From Ceriagrion tenellum (taxonomy: Eukaryota; Arthropoda; Insecta; Odonata; Coenagrionidae): 64,000 bases of DNA. The notes under the pieces are model-generated. The model worked only from the letters and a program-made list of their open reading frames with translations. It did no database searches and was not told the DNA's origin. The stretch covers positions 103,489,697-103,553,696 of the forward strand of contig OY720643.1 of assembly GCA_963169105.1 (NCBI GenBank), written 5' to 3'. Positions 33,353 through 43,985 of this stretch are shown one piece after another (position 1 is the stretch's first letter; the number at the start of each line of letters is the position of its first letter). A program made the position numbers and the translations under genes.

Positions 33353-33725
33353 AAGGTGCAAGATCCATAGTCCGGTTGAGTGTTGGAATTTCTTTTTTAT
33401 TTCCCTCCCTCCTTGTTAAAATGGTCCGCGAAATATGGATGGTAATGAGGGGAACGTTTTTCAGTCGCTTCCCTGCCACTTTCCCGAGACCATCCGACGG
33501 CCGTGGGATTTTGCGCGGAAAATTTCTCATCCCTATTCCAGGATGAATGAATTTAATCGCCACTTTTCGGGAGCGAAAAAGCGGATCACGAGTCGCCGAC
33601 GGGGCGTGTGTGGCGGCCTCGCGGGGATGCCATTACCATTGGGGTAATTCACCAGTTGTAATTAGGTTTAAATGAAAGATTGTATAATTCCAATGGACGT
33701 TTAGAGGATCTTGCCCCCTGCTGGC
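33353..33725. other. Unassigned, modestly GC-rich sequence
   Basis: Contains opposing frames of about 70 codons (33351-33563 minus, 33435-33647 plus) with no recognised domain. Confidence 0.3.
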
Positions 33726-33729
33726 TCTT

Positions 33730-33845
33730 TAAGGTAGTTTGGGCGAAATATCATATTACCTGGAAATCAATGAATTTGGTCTCATTTCAAAGAAAAATAT
33801 ATCACCCTCCAATTGACACCAAGAATCAGCCTCGTAGTTTTCAAG
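33730..33845 (+). repeat. M2 partial
   Basis: TTAAGGTAGTTTGGGCGAAA then GAAATCAATGAATTTGGTCT and AATATATCACCCTCCAATTG are the first 115 bp or so of M2. A Harbinger-type MITE end follows within 10 bp. Confidence 0.8.
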
Positions 33846-33852
33846 AGTCATT

Positions 33853-34000
33853 TTCTAATGGCCGCTTTACGCGGTACATTTTATTGCACAGACGAATGTA
33901 TCAGAGATTGTACAAGAAATTGAATGGAGTTAGAGTAAGTTCTATTTCCCGCGCAATCCTGCAGACAATCATACAATATGCCGCTTTACACGGTACGGAT
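33853..34000 (+). repeat. Harbinger-like MITE, partial
   Basis: It begins ATGGCCGCTTTACGCGGTAC-ATTTTATTGCAC, the same end as the 203 bp MITE at 44823 and the partial at 63268. An internal 'GCCGCTTTACACGGTAC' appears again near 33981. The right end is not clean. Confidence 0.65.
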
Positions 34001-34175
34001 CAACAGATGTATGTGAAATTTGATCCAAGAATTTTTTAGACTTTTCGTCGAGATTTTTTTCGTCTCAATTGAAAAGTTATTCAGTTGTACACTCACGGTT
34101 CTATATTCCAGCCGCCTAAAAGTGGAAATCAACATATTCGAAATATGAGCCGTGGAAAAGTGAACTTGCACATAT

Positions 34176-35113
34176 TGAGGTGAAATAAGAACGCTTTGTT
34201 ATCTCTATCGTCTCAGGCTTAAGGCGACGCATCACACCCGCTCGACAGGTCGGATTTGTGATGATTTCCGACCCCAGATTTTTTGTTTAAGTCTTACGTC
34301 ATCAACTTGAAATTTTTATAGTGTAAAGAATAGACCTTTGCCAAGGGAGGCTCGTATCTGAAACATGAAAATTTTATCCCGGAGCATAATTAAACCATCG
34401 GGAAAACGGCAAGATGTAGGGTATATTTTTATAAAAACTATTATTATTATTGACATATCTAAAACTAATGGAGAGGTATCAATCCCTCCTCTATCGCAAT
34501 GCTAAGTAACAGCCGTCACGGTTGTAAGATATAATCTGTAATTGGTATATTTCGACAAGCTACCCGAATGGTTTTCTGCCATGATGTGCTCGGACGGTGA
34601 TGCAATTAGTTCAGTCTTCTTTCACAGATCTTATATAAGCGCTGCCTGTACTTACGCGCCGGAGACTTGGCTACAACTTACCGACGACTGTTGCCTTGTG
34701 CGAGAGTTATCCTGGACTAAGAGACTCCTGACACCAAAACGCCTCGATCGGGTGCGAGTGACGCCATCTTGTGGATTTTCGACAGAACTTTTCCTTACCG
34801 AAGGGTATGATGCGTCCTCTTAACTTTGTGGAAGTTCATTTTATCGTAAATGAAAAATGAAAAACTTTGTAATATCCCACCAATTTATTTTACGGTACTT
34901 AAAGTAAAGTACTACGTATTTTACGTAGAGTATTTTACTCCGTACTACGTATTACTACGTACGTAAAGTATTTTACGTTACTTAAAGTAAAGAGAGTACC
35001 GTAAAATAAATTGGTGGAATATTTCAAAGTTTTCCATTTTTCATTTACGATAAGAACACTTTGTATAATCCACACAGAACTTTATACGAAGTGTTCTTAT
35101 TTCATCTCAATCC
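34176..35113. repeat. Palindromic element hosting a TTAA MITE
   Basis: ATTGAGGTGAAATAAGAACG-CTT (34176) is the inverted match of the sequence ending at 35113 (AAGTGTTCTTATTTCATCTC-AAT). Inside, 34845-34900 and 35000-35056 are a second inverted pair (TCGTAAATGAAAAATG ... CCACCAATTTATTTTACGG). The centre (34900-34995) is built from TACGTA/TTTACG units. The element is interrupted by a TTAA-flanked MITE at 34223-34819. Without that insert it is about 340 bp. Confidence 0.65.
34223..34819 (+). repeat. TTAA-flanked MITE, copy 1 (597 bp)
   Basis: Ends GGCGACGCATCACACCC and, inward on the other strand, GAGGACGCATCATACCC form imperfect inverted repeats. TTAA lies immediately outside on both sides (34219-34222, 34820-34823). 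The whole element is repeated inverted at 52236-52834 with few differences. TTAA target choice is typical of piggyBac and some other superfamilies; no transposase remains, so the assignment is open. The 93-codon frame 34542-34823 is not known to be a protein. Confidence 0.9.
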
Positions 35114-35125
35114 CTCCCCTGGTAG

Positions 35126-35310
35126 TCAGTCCGAAGATTGGTTGGCAGCAGCTTGACTGGTTGGCACTCTCCATTCCTCGCGCATCTCCGCCTTCCTTTT
35201 CATTTTCTCGTAGCTCTTACATCCGACATCCTTCATTATCTGATCTATAAACTGGGGCCGTGGTCTTCCTCTGGGCCTTTTTCCATTACATCTCAATGTT
35301 GTAACATAAC
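35126..35310 (-). mobile_element. LINE ORF C-terminal fragment
   Basis: On minus, KRPRGRPRPQFIDQIMKDVG, CKSYEKMKRKAEMREEWRV then a stop: the typical 'RGRPR..F.D.I..D.G..SY..M...A..R..WR' end of RTE/L1-type LINE proteins. Only about 60 residues remain. The upstream frame is of another origin (the tandem repeat at 35441). Confidence 0.75.
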
Positions 35311-35440
35311 GCTGGCCTCGCCATTTTTCTTTTACCACCTCGTGGCTTATTATAACAATAAGGGACCCACCATATTGTGATTTGAGAATAAACAATAGAC
35401 CGAGGGAGTGGGAGCGTCGGCAACAAAAGGAGCGGGGAGT

Positions 35441-35605
35441 GTAGAGGAAACCGTCGGAGTGTACGGTCGTGCCAGGACAGCACGCAGGGATTTTTGTAGA
35501 TAAAACCGTCGGATTGTACGGTCGTGCCAGGACAGCACACGAGTTTTGGTAGAGGAAAGTTCCAGAGTGTGGCATCGTGCGAGACATGGCCCACGTAGAA
35601 AAGGA
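35441..35605. repeat. ~50-55 bp tandem repeat, three units plus
   Basis: Units begin GTAGAGGAAACCGTCGGAGT (35441), GTAGATAAAACCGTCGGATT (35496), GTAGAGGAAAGTTCCAGAGT (35549) and GTAGAAAAGG (35595). The first two share TGTACGGTCGTGCCAGGACA-GCAC. The minus frame across it gives repeating 'VLARPYNPTVLSTK'-like peptides, which follow from the repeat and are not evidence of a gene. Confidence 0.8.
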
Positions 35606-36705
35606 GAATTGACAAAGGAGCTGGAATTAAGGAGAGGAACGGGAGATTTTACAACAGGACGAGACCCAAAAAGCTGAGGGCCCGCCAAGGACGAACACCA
35701 CGCAGGCTGAGAGGATTTTCCAGACCACAGAGGGACAAACCAACCTGTGTCGTCGAATAATTGGGTCGAAACTATTAACTTTTATTTTCATATAAGATAC
35801 AAGAAGCCATAAGGCAAGAGGTTTTAATTGGCCAAGAATTAAGTTTGTGACTGGTATCCCTTTGTATCAAGTAATTGGATTTTGTGAAAAGTTTAAGTGA
35901 TGAAGTGTGGCAAATAATTAGACAACATACTTAAAAGAAGGAATAATTATTCATATGCCAAATTTGTGTGTAAATTAGAATATATAGTTGGTCATGACCT
36001 TAGGATATAAGTAATTATTTTCACAATTTAAATTGTCTGCAAATTGAATATTTCATTTTGTTAAGTAAATTGCAACCGTATCTCTAAACCTGTTACGTTT
36101 CATGTATTTTCCTTTCCGACGAGCAATCTGGGGCAAAATACAAAGTAGAACTATAACGAAGGTAATACGTGTTACAATGTGAACACTAAATTTCACAAAG
36201 TCAGCTTGCAAACCAGTGAAGATGTGTTTGTATATACATCTGAAATGCGATGCTTTCATGAGTACATGGCTCTGCGATTCTTGAAAAACGATGAAATATG
36301 AAGAACGAGCTCAAAATATCGCGCAGCCTTACGTGGATTAAAGCAGGGAACTCCCCTCCTCTAACCCTCTCAACCCCGTCTCCCAACCCATTACATCAAC
36401 CCCTCCTCCTGCCCCGAGGGTCGCGAAGAAGAGGACTACCCCAAGTCTCTTCAGAGGGGTTGAGGCGAGGAAGCCATAGGAAAACTCCGCAGACGGCGCC
36501 GGGCAGCAGCCACGAGTTTTCCCAACCCCCCCCCCCGTTAGGATCCTCTATTTCCCATCTCCCACCCGTATCCCTTCTGTTTTTTTCCCCCAGTCCCTAT
36601 TTCCCCTCATTTTTTCCCTTTTTACCTTTTTTTTAACACTCACAACCCAGAAAAATTATATCAGCCGATATTCGCGAAATATTTCAGTCCGGTCGTCAAT
36701 TTTGG
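35606..36705. other. Unassigned sequence
   Basis: No domain recognised. 36350-36640 is C-rich on plus with poly-C and poly-T runs (near 36528 and 36625). Confidence 0.3.
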
Positions 36706-36710
36706 GGTTT

Positions 36711-37268
36711 AAGGTAGTCCGAGCGAGATAGTTCCCTAGTCATAATAGAGACCATGTTCGAACTAAACGTTTTAAATTCACCAGGTGTAGGACACATCAA
36801 TTAAATTAATATTATTAATGGTGTAATAATATAGTTTTACATGACAAGAATTGTAAGTAATTTAATGAAAATATCTAAATTAGTCTTTAACTTGACTCAT
36901 TTTTATCGCGCGGTGCGTTTGAAACTTCTTCAAAACGGAGGGTTTTTTGAAAAACCCAAGAACCTATTGCAGTGACAACATGATTAATTTTCAAATATAG
37001 TTGAGCAAACATACAACCTACACGCTGTTAGTTTTTTTACGACATCTAAGGGTTAGAAATCCCTCATTTTGTAAATAATGTCTCCCTGGAGTGCATACAC
37101 GTAATATTTCCCATGTAAAAGGGCTGGTATTTTTTTGGCACGCATCCCGAAAAGTAATGTGATATGGGTTGAATTTTTGGTATCATTAGAAGGGTGAGAT
37201 ATTTTGCATTAAAATGAGACTTAATTCATTGATTTCTAGGTAAAATGATCTTTCGCTCAAGCTACCTT
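36711..37268 (-). repeat. M2 repeat, full-length reversed copy
   Basis: About 558 bp. The left edge AAGGTAGTCCGAGCGAGATA and the right edge, read inward on the other strand, AAGGTAGCTTGAGCGAAAGA are the inverted ends. The middle contains CTCATTTTGTAAATAATG, the 'AAAGGGCTGGTATTTTTTTG' block and 'GGTTGAATTTTTGGTATC'. It lies beside a family A LINE. Confidence 0.88.
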
Positions 37269-37276
37269 AGACAATT

Positions 37277-37965
37277 TTAAGGTGGTTTACACGGAAGGCA
37301 CATGCTAGGCTTAAGGCTGGGACACAATCAACGTGTACGTGTAACGTGAGCCGTTAACGGGAATACGCGAAAAGATGGCTGACGGGAAAGTATAGCGAGC
37401 GGACACAATCAACGTGTACGGGGAGTACGTGTTCGTGAGAGATGGGCAACATTCATCTCTCCTCGTGTCCCTATACACGGAAAACCAATCAGAATAGTCC
37501 TGAGAATCTGGGAATGGGAGCCATCTGTCGGCAGATACATCCAACTGTTGAAGATTGCTCTTGGCTAAGACAACTTATTTACTTCCACACTTGTTTAAAT
37601 CTGATCTCTTAGCTGCGCCTGCGTTATTCAATTGTTACTCCGGGCCGCGTTAACGTCGATTGTGTCCGCTGACTTGGGTTCCCCGTCTCCCATTGTCCCA
37701 TTTACGTCTCGCGTCACACGTACACGTTGATTGTGTCCCAGCCTTAAGTCTGCTTGAGAAATTCGGAACTGGTGTGTTTCAGAGCGACACAGAGAATATT
37801 ATCATGAATCCTCAGTTCATCTCTAAGTCTAACAGGAGCGATACAATAAGAAAGATACATTGCCGAACATATTGGTGCGAAGATCCGTTCTTTCCCTGCC
37901 CAATAAGTGACCATCATAAAAGTTGAGCTACGCTCAAATGACTCCCATAATTTATTTCACCATTG
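37277..37965 (+). mobile_element. LINE family A fragment split by a TTAA MITE
   Basis: A few family A bases (GCACATGCTAGGC) precede a 429 bp insert, then the copy resumes: TGCTTGAGAAATTCGGAACT, FQSDTENIIMNPQFISKSNR, SDTIRKIHCRTYWCED. TTAA flanks the insert (37311-37314, 37744-37747). The copy fades near 37965 without a terminal stem. Confidence 0.85.
37315..37743. repeat. TTAA-flanked MITE of a second family (429 bp)
   Basis: Long inverted ends: GGCTGGGACACAATCAACGT-GTACGTGT at left, and on the other strand GGCTGGGACACAATCAACGT-GTACGTGT from 37743. TTAA on both sides. The arms are essentially perfect over 28 bp, and the motif CGGACACAATCAACGTGTAC is repeated internally near 37401 and in reverse near 37655. 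No transposase is present. Confidence 0.9.
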
Positions 37966-39812
37966 CGTTGCCTGGAAGTAAAAATATGGCTCTAATCAAG
38001 GGCGTAGCCAAGGTAAGAATTATGGAGGGTTGGCCCATGTAAGATTAGGGGATAGAGCCGTGAGTGTGATAGAGGATGGTGACAGTGGCGCGGTGTTTTT
38101 TGAAAGTACATATGAAGGACAATTTTGTCTTCAGCTGAACGCTAAGAAAAAATCACTTAATCATGTATACAATTTCTTTTTGAGCCTTTGGGGATAGGGG
38201 TACTGCCCCACGGCCCCCCACTGTTCGCCAATGGCATCTATCCATGTTAGTCTTTTAATTATAAACAAATGCGTTCAAAAACCGTCATCGAAATGCATTA
38301 ATTCAATAGAAATGATGCTGTAGTTCTGTCTTTTGACTGGTTATTATTGTGTGGCATTCAGTGTTTCTTGTGATTATCACCACAGTTCGATTTATATACT
38401 GCTACATTCATCTTACGAGGGAAGGGAAGTGCCTCGGCAGAATTTTGAGACTATATTTTTGATCCAAACAAATTTGTGTCATAATACCGATATAAGGTTC
38501 GCCCTCGACCAGAGATGCCATCGGATTGATATCCATTGAGGGCTAGGATGTTAAAGTGAATAACTTTTTGATCTTTTTTAAGTTGCCAATGAAGATATGC
38601 AACCTTGGGAACACTGGTATGTCCACATGTTGCCCTTGAGGGTTTGTGGTTGAGTTATCACCAGCGTGCAGTATAATGTGCCATTATAAAGTAAACAAAT
38701 CAATTACTATAAATACATTAGCAAGGACCAAACAGAAATACTTGTCCAAAGGGGAACTTCGATGTATTTGGCGACAGCATAAACGATCGGAGAGATGGTA
38801 GTCAGATGCGGAGACTACCAAAGTTCTCTATTTTGCGTCAACTGCTCTACTGAGTTGTAGTGGGGTTGGCGCATTGTAGAGGACTCTTGAGACTACCTTA
38901 ATCTAGAAACTCTCAAGTCAGAGACTGGAAACCTCGGCTTCGCTTCTGATTGCTGGGCCACGGAATATGGCAAAACTAATGAGAATCGCACATTTCGAAT
39001 AAACATTGTTACGAGCATTTGTAAACATTGCTTAGTAACAATGTAACCTCTACTTTTATTGGAGTGTAATTCATTGTCAAACATTGAATTGTATATTTTT
39101 AGAATTAAAAATGATAATTTTATAACATCAATCATTAAATAATCAAATATTTAAGTGGTTTATTAACTATTGGTTCAAATTAAGCGCCCAGAGTGGGCCA
39201 TCCAACATGACCGGTTTACTATCTCTGAGTTGAGGCTCTCTACCTTACTCTCCGGTGCGCTGCCAGTTCGTAGGGAACGGACTCTTCCACAGAAAACGGA
39301 GCGACTGTGACCATGTTTCTCCACCGCTGTTGAGTTGATATTCTAATCGTTTCCGCTCTCCTCTCATCGTGTGCTTGCTTTCCTGGGGGCTGACTGGCGG
39401 GGGCCTACGCCAAGGAGTCGAGTGCATTTCTTTGAAACGGCCGTTTCTCGGTTCAAGGCGCACGTTCATGGCTACGTGAACACACCCGATGCGGGAGAGA
39501 ATGCGGTTGGGGATTTCACTGCGTCGACTTAAAGAGTACACTCTAGGAAATGAGCCAGTGTAAACTTAGGAAGCTACATACGTTTTGGTCTCCTCGGGGA
39601 ATCTCAGCACTTTGGAAACGAATCTTCATTTACATAAGATTTTGAACAATAAAATAGAAGACAGTTACAAAGTCCTCGAGAAAGAGGAACATGCAGATAT
39701 TTTTGAGCTGGTAGATCCACCATTGGTCATCTATTTTGTGTCGCTCAGACGATTGAGGAAAGAATGATAGAACATCATGAAGGATAAAAGAACATAAGAA
39801 TAATTAACAATT
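37966..39812. other. Unassigned sequence
   Basis: Frames at 38333-38539 (plus), 39245-39541 (minus) and 39585-39767 (plus) are short and unlike known proteins. No transposon ends were recognised until the RT remnant near 39813. Confidence 0.3.
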
Positions 39813-40490
39813 ACCGAGGGGTTATCACAGGGCTGCTGCATCTCCCCCACATTATTCAAGATGTGCTTGGAACAAACCATTGAGGTATATGGAGAGGGCA
39901 CTTGTTATGCTGGCCAATGCTAGAAATGAAGCCAATCTTCGTTGACCCTCATTTTCCTGTAGCGATTTTGGGCTAACGCACTTATTTTACAATTTTACTA
40001 TGTTTTCCATCGATAAATTACCGGAAATCAGCCTGCACTTACTTCTTCTATGTGGATTCTCCTTACGTATTCTGTTTATTTATTTAAAATAAATATCATC
40101 CACATGCCCGATGAAAACAATTGTGAAATCGAGTAGAATCCATAGCACTAAGCAGCCAATATATGTTTCGAGAGTAACTCCTCTTAACTTTCAAACAGAT
40201 GGTTGATATTCTTACTTTACATTCGCTTTGCATTCTTCCATTCCGTCGTGCTATCCTTAGGAAAGTAAGAAAAGAGCAGGGTTAAACAATATGGTTCTTA
40301 TTACGGTTGTAAGGCTTCAGTTTGATGAATTAGTGGCCTCTCCATACACCTCAATGGAACAAACACTTAAAAACAATTCCTCAGTTCTTAGGTTCTTAGA
40401 TGTAGAAGAAGTGAACTTCTGCGCATTCACTGGGATTTGGTTCATGCCTTCGCTCCTGGCCCTACGAGGTAGCTTTTTTTTTGAGGTCTG
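39813..40490 (+). mobile_element. RT remnant interrupted by an M1 MITE
   Basis: Before the MITE, the frame EGLSQGCCISPTLFKMCLEQ matches RT block 4 ('GVRQGCPLSPLLFN..LE'). After it, EQTLKNNSSVLRFLDVEEVN, FCAFTGIWFMPSLL continues as the block leading to the catalytic 'FADD', here decayed to CAFTGIW. The M1 element sits exactly in between, with the host sequence GAACAAAC duplicated, so the two halves belonged to one gene. Confidence 0.75.
39878..40356 (+). repeat. M1 MITE copy with perfect 8-bp TSD
   Basis: 479 bp; ends CATTGAGGTATATGGAGAGG and, inward on the other strand, CATTGAGGTGTATGGAGAGG. The target GAACAAAC is repeated exactly at 39870-39877 and 40357-40364. CA-starting inverted ends and an 8-bp TSD fit the P superfamily, with hAT as an alternative. 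This is the best-dated copy for defining the M1 boundary. Confidence 0.95.
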
Positions 40491-40499
40491 ATGACAGAA

Positions 40500-41365
40500 C
40501 TTCGGAATTCCGTTCGTAGTGAGAGGTGAAAGGGTACTGCGTTCATGTAACAGGAACACGGAAGTTTTAACTAGTGAAATCCATTCCGTAGCGTACGCCA
40601 ATTATCTATCCTAATGAGCGTGAGGGGATACAAGCTCTCCTGACGCAATTAAGACTGGTCTGCGCGTGTTGCCTCTCTGCAGATACGGTACGGCGAGATA
40701 CAAGATACGCACTTGCGCCAGTGAGCGTATGAGTTACATTGTTGCTGTATATTTATTCCCACGAATCTGCCCGGGTTGTTATGGGAGCCCTAGTGATGGT
40801 TGTTGCGGACGAACGCGACCGCCCTCGCGTGCAGACTGTTGCCGTGGTAATCTGGGAGGAGGAATGGAATACGAAGTCGAGTAGCGGTGGCGAAGCATGG
40901 TGGCAGCATTGGGCTGGATGCCGTTCCTAGTGAAATGCTCCATTTTCCGTGTGAACTGGCTCCGAGCGGAAGGTGAAGGTAGTCTCCGCGTATGATAACC
41001 GCGGTCGCAAACCATCGTTCCCAACTTCAAAATGTACCATCTGTATTTCGCTGTAACAGAAAGAAGTTCGACAAACGGATCCGCGGTTGTTGTCCCGCTG
41101 TAGATTTTCAGCTAGGGTGTGAAGAAATGGTAATGCTAATTTTTTAATGGCTCTTGATTTTCTATTATTACGACTTTAAATACGCTTTTGAACGAATCCC
41201 ATCGCAATTTACTTAATATTCGGCCGCGACTCTAGTGTACTTGAAAAAAACGCTACCAACTAGGAGATAATCGAACAAGTCGAACATAGTGTCTTTCATC
41301 GTCGGTCGTTTACGCTGAGTTGTTCTAATTTGCACTAACTTCGACTCTTTGAATCTAAATCTAAA
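40500..41365. other. Unassigned sequence
   Basis: A GC-richer part, 40640-41000, carries 60-80 codon frames on both strands without recognisable domains. No repeat ends were seen. Confidence 0.3.
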
Positions 41366-41814
41366 TGCTACCCTGCGAGCGGCCGTGTAGGCATGTGGTA
41401 GGGGGAGTTAGGACACCAGCCGTGTAAAGATGTAAGGCTTTGGGAGGTGAAATGGTGTATTATAGGAGTGTTTTAAGTGGAGCTCCAGTTTTAATCATGA
41501 TCACTTATTGTGCGTAGAAGGGACGAATTTTTGTGCCTATCGGCTCGGCAGTGTATCTCTTATTTTATCGCTCCTGTCGGGCGTAGAGATGTAGTGTATC
41601 GTCAAAGTGATATTCTATTGTCGCTTTGAATCACGCATGTTTTTTTAATTTCTCAAGCTATCCAAACTTAGCATGTAGCCTACGAGTCTCTACCGACTCC
41701 CAACTAAAGTCTGTCTAATAGCTGTGTAGTACCATGTGTTCGCTACTTGCAGTTTTTTTTACGAAGTGCGCAGCTTTCCTTTGTGTTTTATTTGATTTTT
41801 CGGTCCAAATCTTA

Positions 41815-42698
41815 AGGCCGTTTTACACGGGGCACGAAATTGCACAAGCTAATGTATGTGCAATCGTGAATTTCAAAATGCACCGTGTAAAGCGGCGAAA
41901 TTCAAGAACGCATTCACGAATGCGAGACGTCAGAATAGCCCCTGCACTAATTCGGTGGTCGCATTCTTGCAATTTGTACGAATAGCACTCCATCTAGCGG
42001 TCGCAGAATTAACGACATCTAAGTTCACGGGAAGTTGACTGACGAAAAGGTTCGATAACCTGAGCGATGGGTGTTTACAGTTATTCGTTGTGTGGGGGGA
42101 TATTTACAGTTACTTATATTGTTGTTTATTTAGATAGATATTTAACAGCTCGTTAAATTGTTCCTCAGTCATCCGCATAAAATTGCGGTAGGCATTCCTG
42201 TCTTTTACAGCCAGCTCCTGTTGGACCATATTAAGATTGCCCGTTCCCTCCTCTCTCCTACGGATCCACTCCCGCATCCAAAGTGCTCTTCTGGCTCTTC
42301 TCCTAAGGTTACGCCTTTCTATGAGCTCTGCGGCCCCGATCATAATTCCCACTACTGCTAGCTCTGCAGCAATCAATGCAGCCTCCTCCTGATCCATTAT
42401 TTCTCTCACAGAGAGAGAGAGACTCAATGTCAATATCACAGAATCCCACAATCACCACAACCTTATTTTTCACTGAATGTCAACAACGTCGTGTACAGAA
42501 TATCGTATCTATCCTGTTTGAACAAAACACTCGCTCTTAGCGTACTTATCATATGACTGGAATTCAAGAATGAATGCATGCTTACGACCACCGTGTGAAG
42601 CAGTCACGCATTCGTTATCGCAATAATTATTGCACGACAGATTGCGGAATCAATGCAGTGTTAAGTTGTGCAGTTTCGTGCCCCGTGTAAAACGGCCT
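41815..42698 (-). mobile_element. PIF/Harbinger deletion derivative (884 bp)
   Basis: Inverted ends AGGCCGTTTTACACGGGGCA-CGAAATTGCAC (left) and AGGCCGTTTTACACGGGGCA-CGAAACTGCAC (right, other strand), with TTA duplicated at 41812-41814 and 42699-42701. Inside, a minus frame (42110-42451) encodes the start of a Harbinger-type transposase. Length is far below an autonomous element, so it is an internally deleted copy. A family A LINE is the target site. Confidence 0.95.
42110..42451 (-). pseudogene. N-terminal fragment of Harbinger-type transposase
   Basis: The 113-codon frame contains RRARRALWMREWIRRREEGT, GNLNMVQQELAVKDRNAYRN and FMRMTEEQFNELLNIYLNK. The family pattern is 'RR.W.R.W..RR...G....L..EL...D...Y.NF.RM....F..LL', the segment upstream of the DDE catalytic domain in HARBI1-like transposases. 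The frame ends just after this point, so the DDE domain is deleted. Start is uncertain: MDQEEAALIAAE is the first internal Met context, and the listed upstream codons may be noncoding. Confidence 0.85.
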
Positions 42699-43013
42699 TT
42701 AAAGAGCAGGGTCCCAAACGTTCGCGGCGTATTCGAAGTTAGGGCTAACCCAAGCGAAGTAGCACTTCTCTTTTACTTTGTCATCAGATGACATTCCTTC
42801 TGCACGCTTGGTAACCCCTAGTCTCTTAAGTGCTGTGCCGCATATGTATTGTATGTGCGTTCCCCACGATACGTCTGAAGTTAAGGTAATTCCAAGACAT
42901 TTCACTGTAACTGAAGAGTTTGTTACCTCCACCCAAAGTGCAGATATGGCGTTTGGGTGATGCCTTTCGCACGAAGTGAAGTAAAAGCTGCCATTATTAT
43001 TACAAGTAATCTT

Positions 43014-43085
43014 CATCTTCATCTACGAAATACGGTCCAAGCCACCACTAAGGCGTGTGATTCCACACCAGGCATGAGGCCCTCA
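43014..43085 (-). mobile_element. LINE 3' tail fragment of another family
   Basis: On minus: CCTGGTGTGGAATCACACGC, TTAGTGGTGGCTTGGACCGT, then a GTAGATGAAGATGAAG tail. It has the LINE terminal-stem layout but differs from families A-C. It lies head-to-tail against the 5' edge of the family A copy. Confidence 0.55.
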
Positions 43086-43167
43086 TCCCAGCTGAGATCC
43101 GAACCGCGTACTTTCCTCCGGATGCCAGGCGCAGGCCTAAAGCTCTCAGGATATCAGTGCGAGATCA

Positions 43168-43347
43168 GGGGCCTTATTCAGTTAGGAATCGACGCGGTCG
43201 AACCTCGGAAAATCCGCGAATGTGACGTCGAATTCCCCGAAAAAATCTCAACTTTCGAATGCTCCCCTTTGAATTTTACGTGGCTCTGACGTCAAAATTT
43301 CGTCACTGTCGAGACTCGGATATTCCGATGATATACAGAATAGACCC
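43168..43347 (+). repeat. 180 bp MITE, copy 2
   Basis: Matches 32403-32581 throughout (GAATCGACGCGGTCGAACCT, GAATGCTCCCCTTTGAATTT, CTGACGTCAAAATTTCGTCA). The ends GGGGCCTTATTCAGT and, inward on the other strand, GGGTCTATTCTGT are imperfect inverted repeats. Confidence 0.82.
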
Positions 43348-43589
43348 ACAGAGCACAAACTGGGAGAGTGCTGCATGGACGAACGTGCTACCATGCAGTA
43401 ATCTTCTTAAGATACGACTACCAACGGGTTATAATTGCTGCGACAGATAAATAGTCCTACGAGGTAGTAAATCATTCAAGTGCTAGATTTATATTGGCAG
43501 AAAATGCATGCGAGGTTAGTAACTAATAGTTATGTTAAGATATTTAGCACAAGGCCAAAAACCTGTGTTACCTAGGCAGGGTCAAAGTA

Positions 43590-43985
43590 TCCTAGAACTG
43601 ATCTATTGCTACTATTATGGTCCCTTATTGTGCGTGGTAAAAATGACATTCCAATTCTATCGGTCTTCTAGTCTATATCCTTAATCTCATTCCCGTGATC
43701 ATTTCCACCATTAGAGTTTGGGTCTAGCAAAGTATGTTGAACGTCCGCCGAAGAATAGTCTACATTCAAATTTTCGTAAAAGATTTAGTATATATTTTTT
43801 CCTTCAATCGGATAGAGGTTCACACCCTTTCCCTTAACAATTTTGTGACACTACTATGTTTATCGTAATAATTTTTAACCAATCTAGCTGCCCTCCGCTG
43901 TGTTCGATCTATATCTGGAACCTGTCCTATTTCGCAAGAGTCCTATACTAGCGGCTGGTCCCATTTACTAGCTAATTGATTCCGT
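43590..43985 (-). mobile_element. LINE family E RT C-terminal remnant
   Basis: With frameshifts, minus reads DIDRTQRRAARLVKNYYDKH, a decayed SIRLKEKIYTKSF segment, and finally RRPIELECHFYHAQ (family pattern 'RRTDRFKISFFPRTIR'). It is clearly related to families A-C but distinct and heavily decayed. No terminal stem is present. Confidence 0.7.

Larger units (their letters stand above)
41366..43022 (-). mobile_element. Longest family A LINE copy, split by a Harbinger element
   Basis: Minus strand, 5' to 3': VKCLGITLTSDVSWGTHIQY, ICGTALKRLGVTKR, MSSDDKVKEKCYFAWVSPNF, EYAANVWDPAL (42702-43022), then the insert (41815-42698), then the family A C-terminus and 3' UTR ending with the stem GTGTCCTAACTCCCCCTACC-ACATGCC near 41370. 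The first part is the region just after the RT palm ('YLGV..SSDL.W..H'), so this copy extends further 5' than the others. Confidence 0.9.

Noticed and set aside
34542..34823. 93-codon plus frame as a host exon
   Set aside because: It lies wholly in the TTAA-flanked MITE and is broken in the inverted copy at 52236-52834.
35126..35587. 153-codon minus frame as one protein
   Set aside because: Only the last 60 residues match LINE proteins; the rest is the translation of the tandem repeat at 35441-35605.
37315..37743. Harbinger element with a TTA duplication
   Set aside because: The four-base TTAA is present on both sides and the end sequence differs from the AGGCCGTTTTACACGG Harbinger ends nearby.
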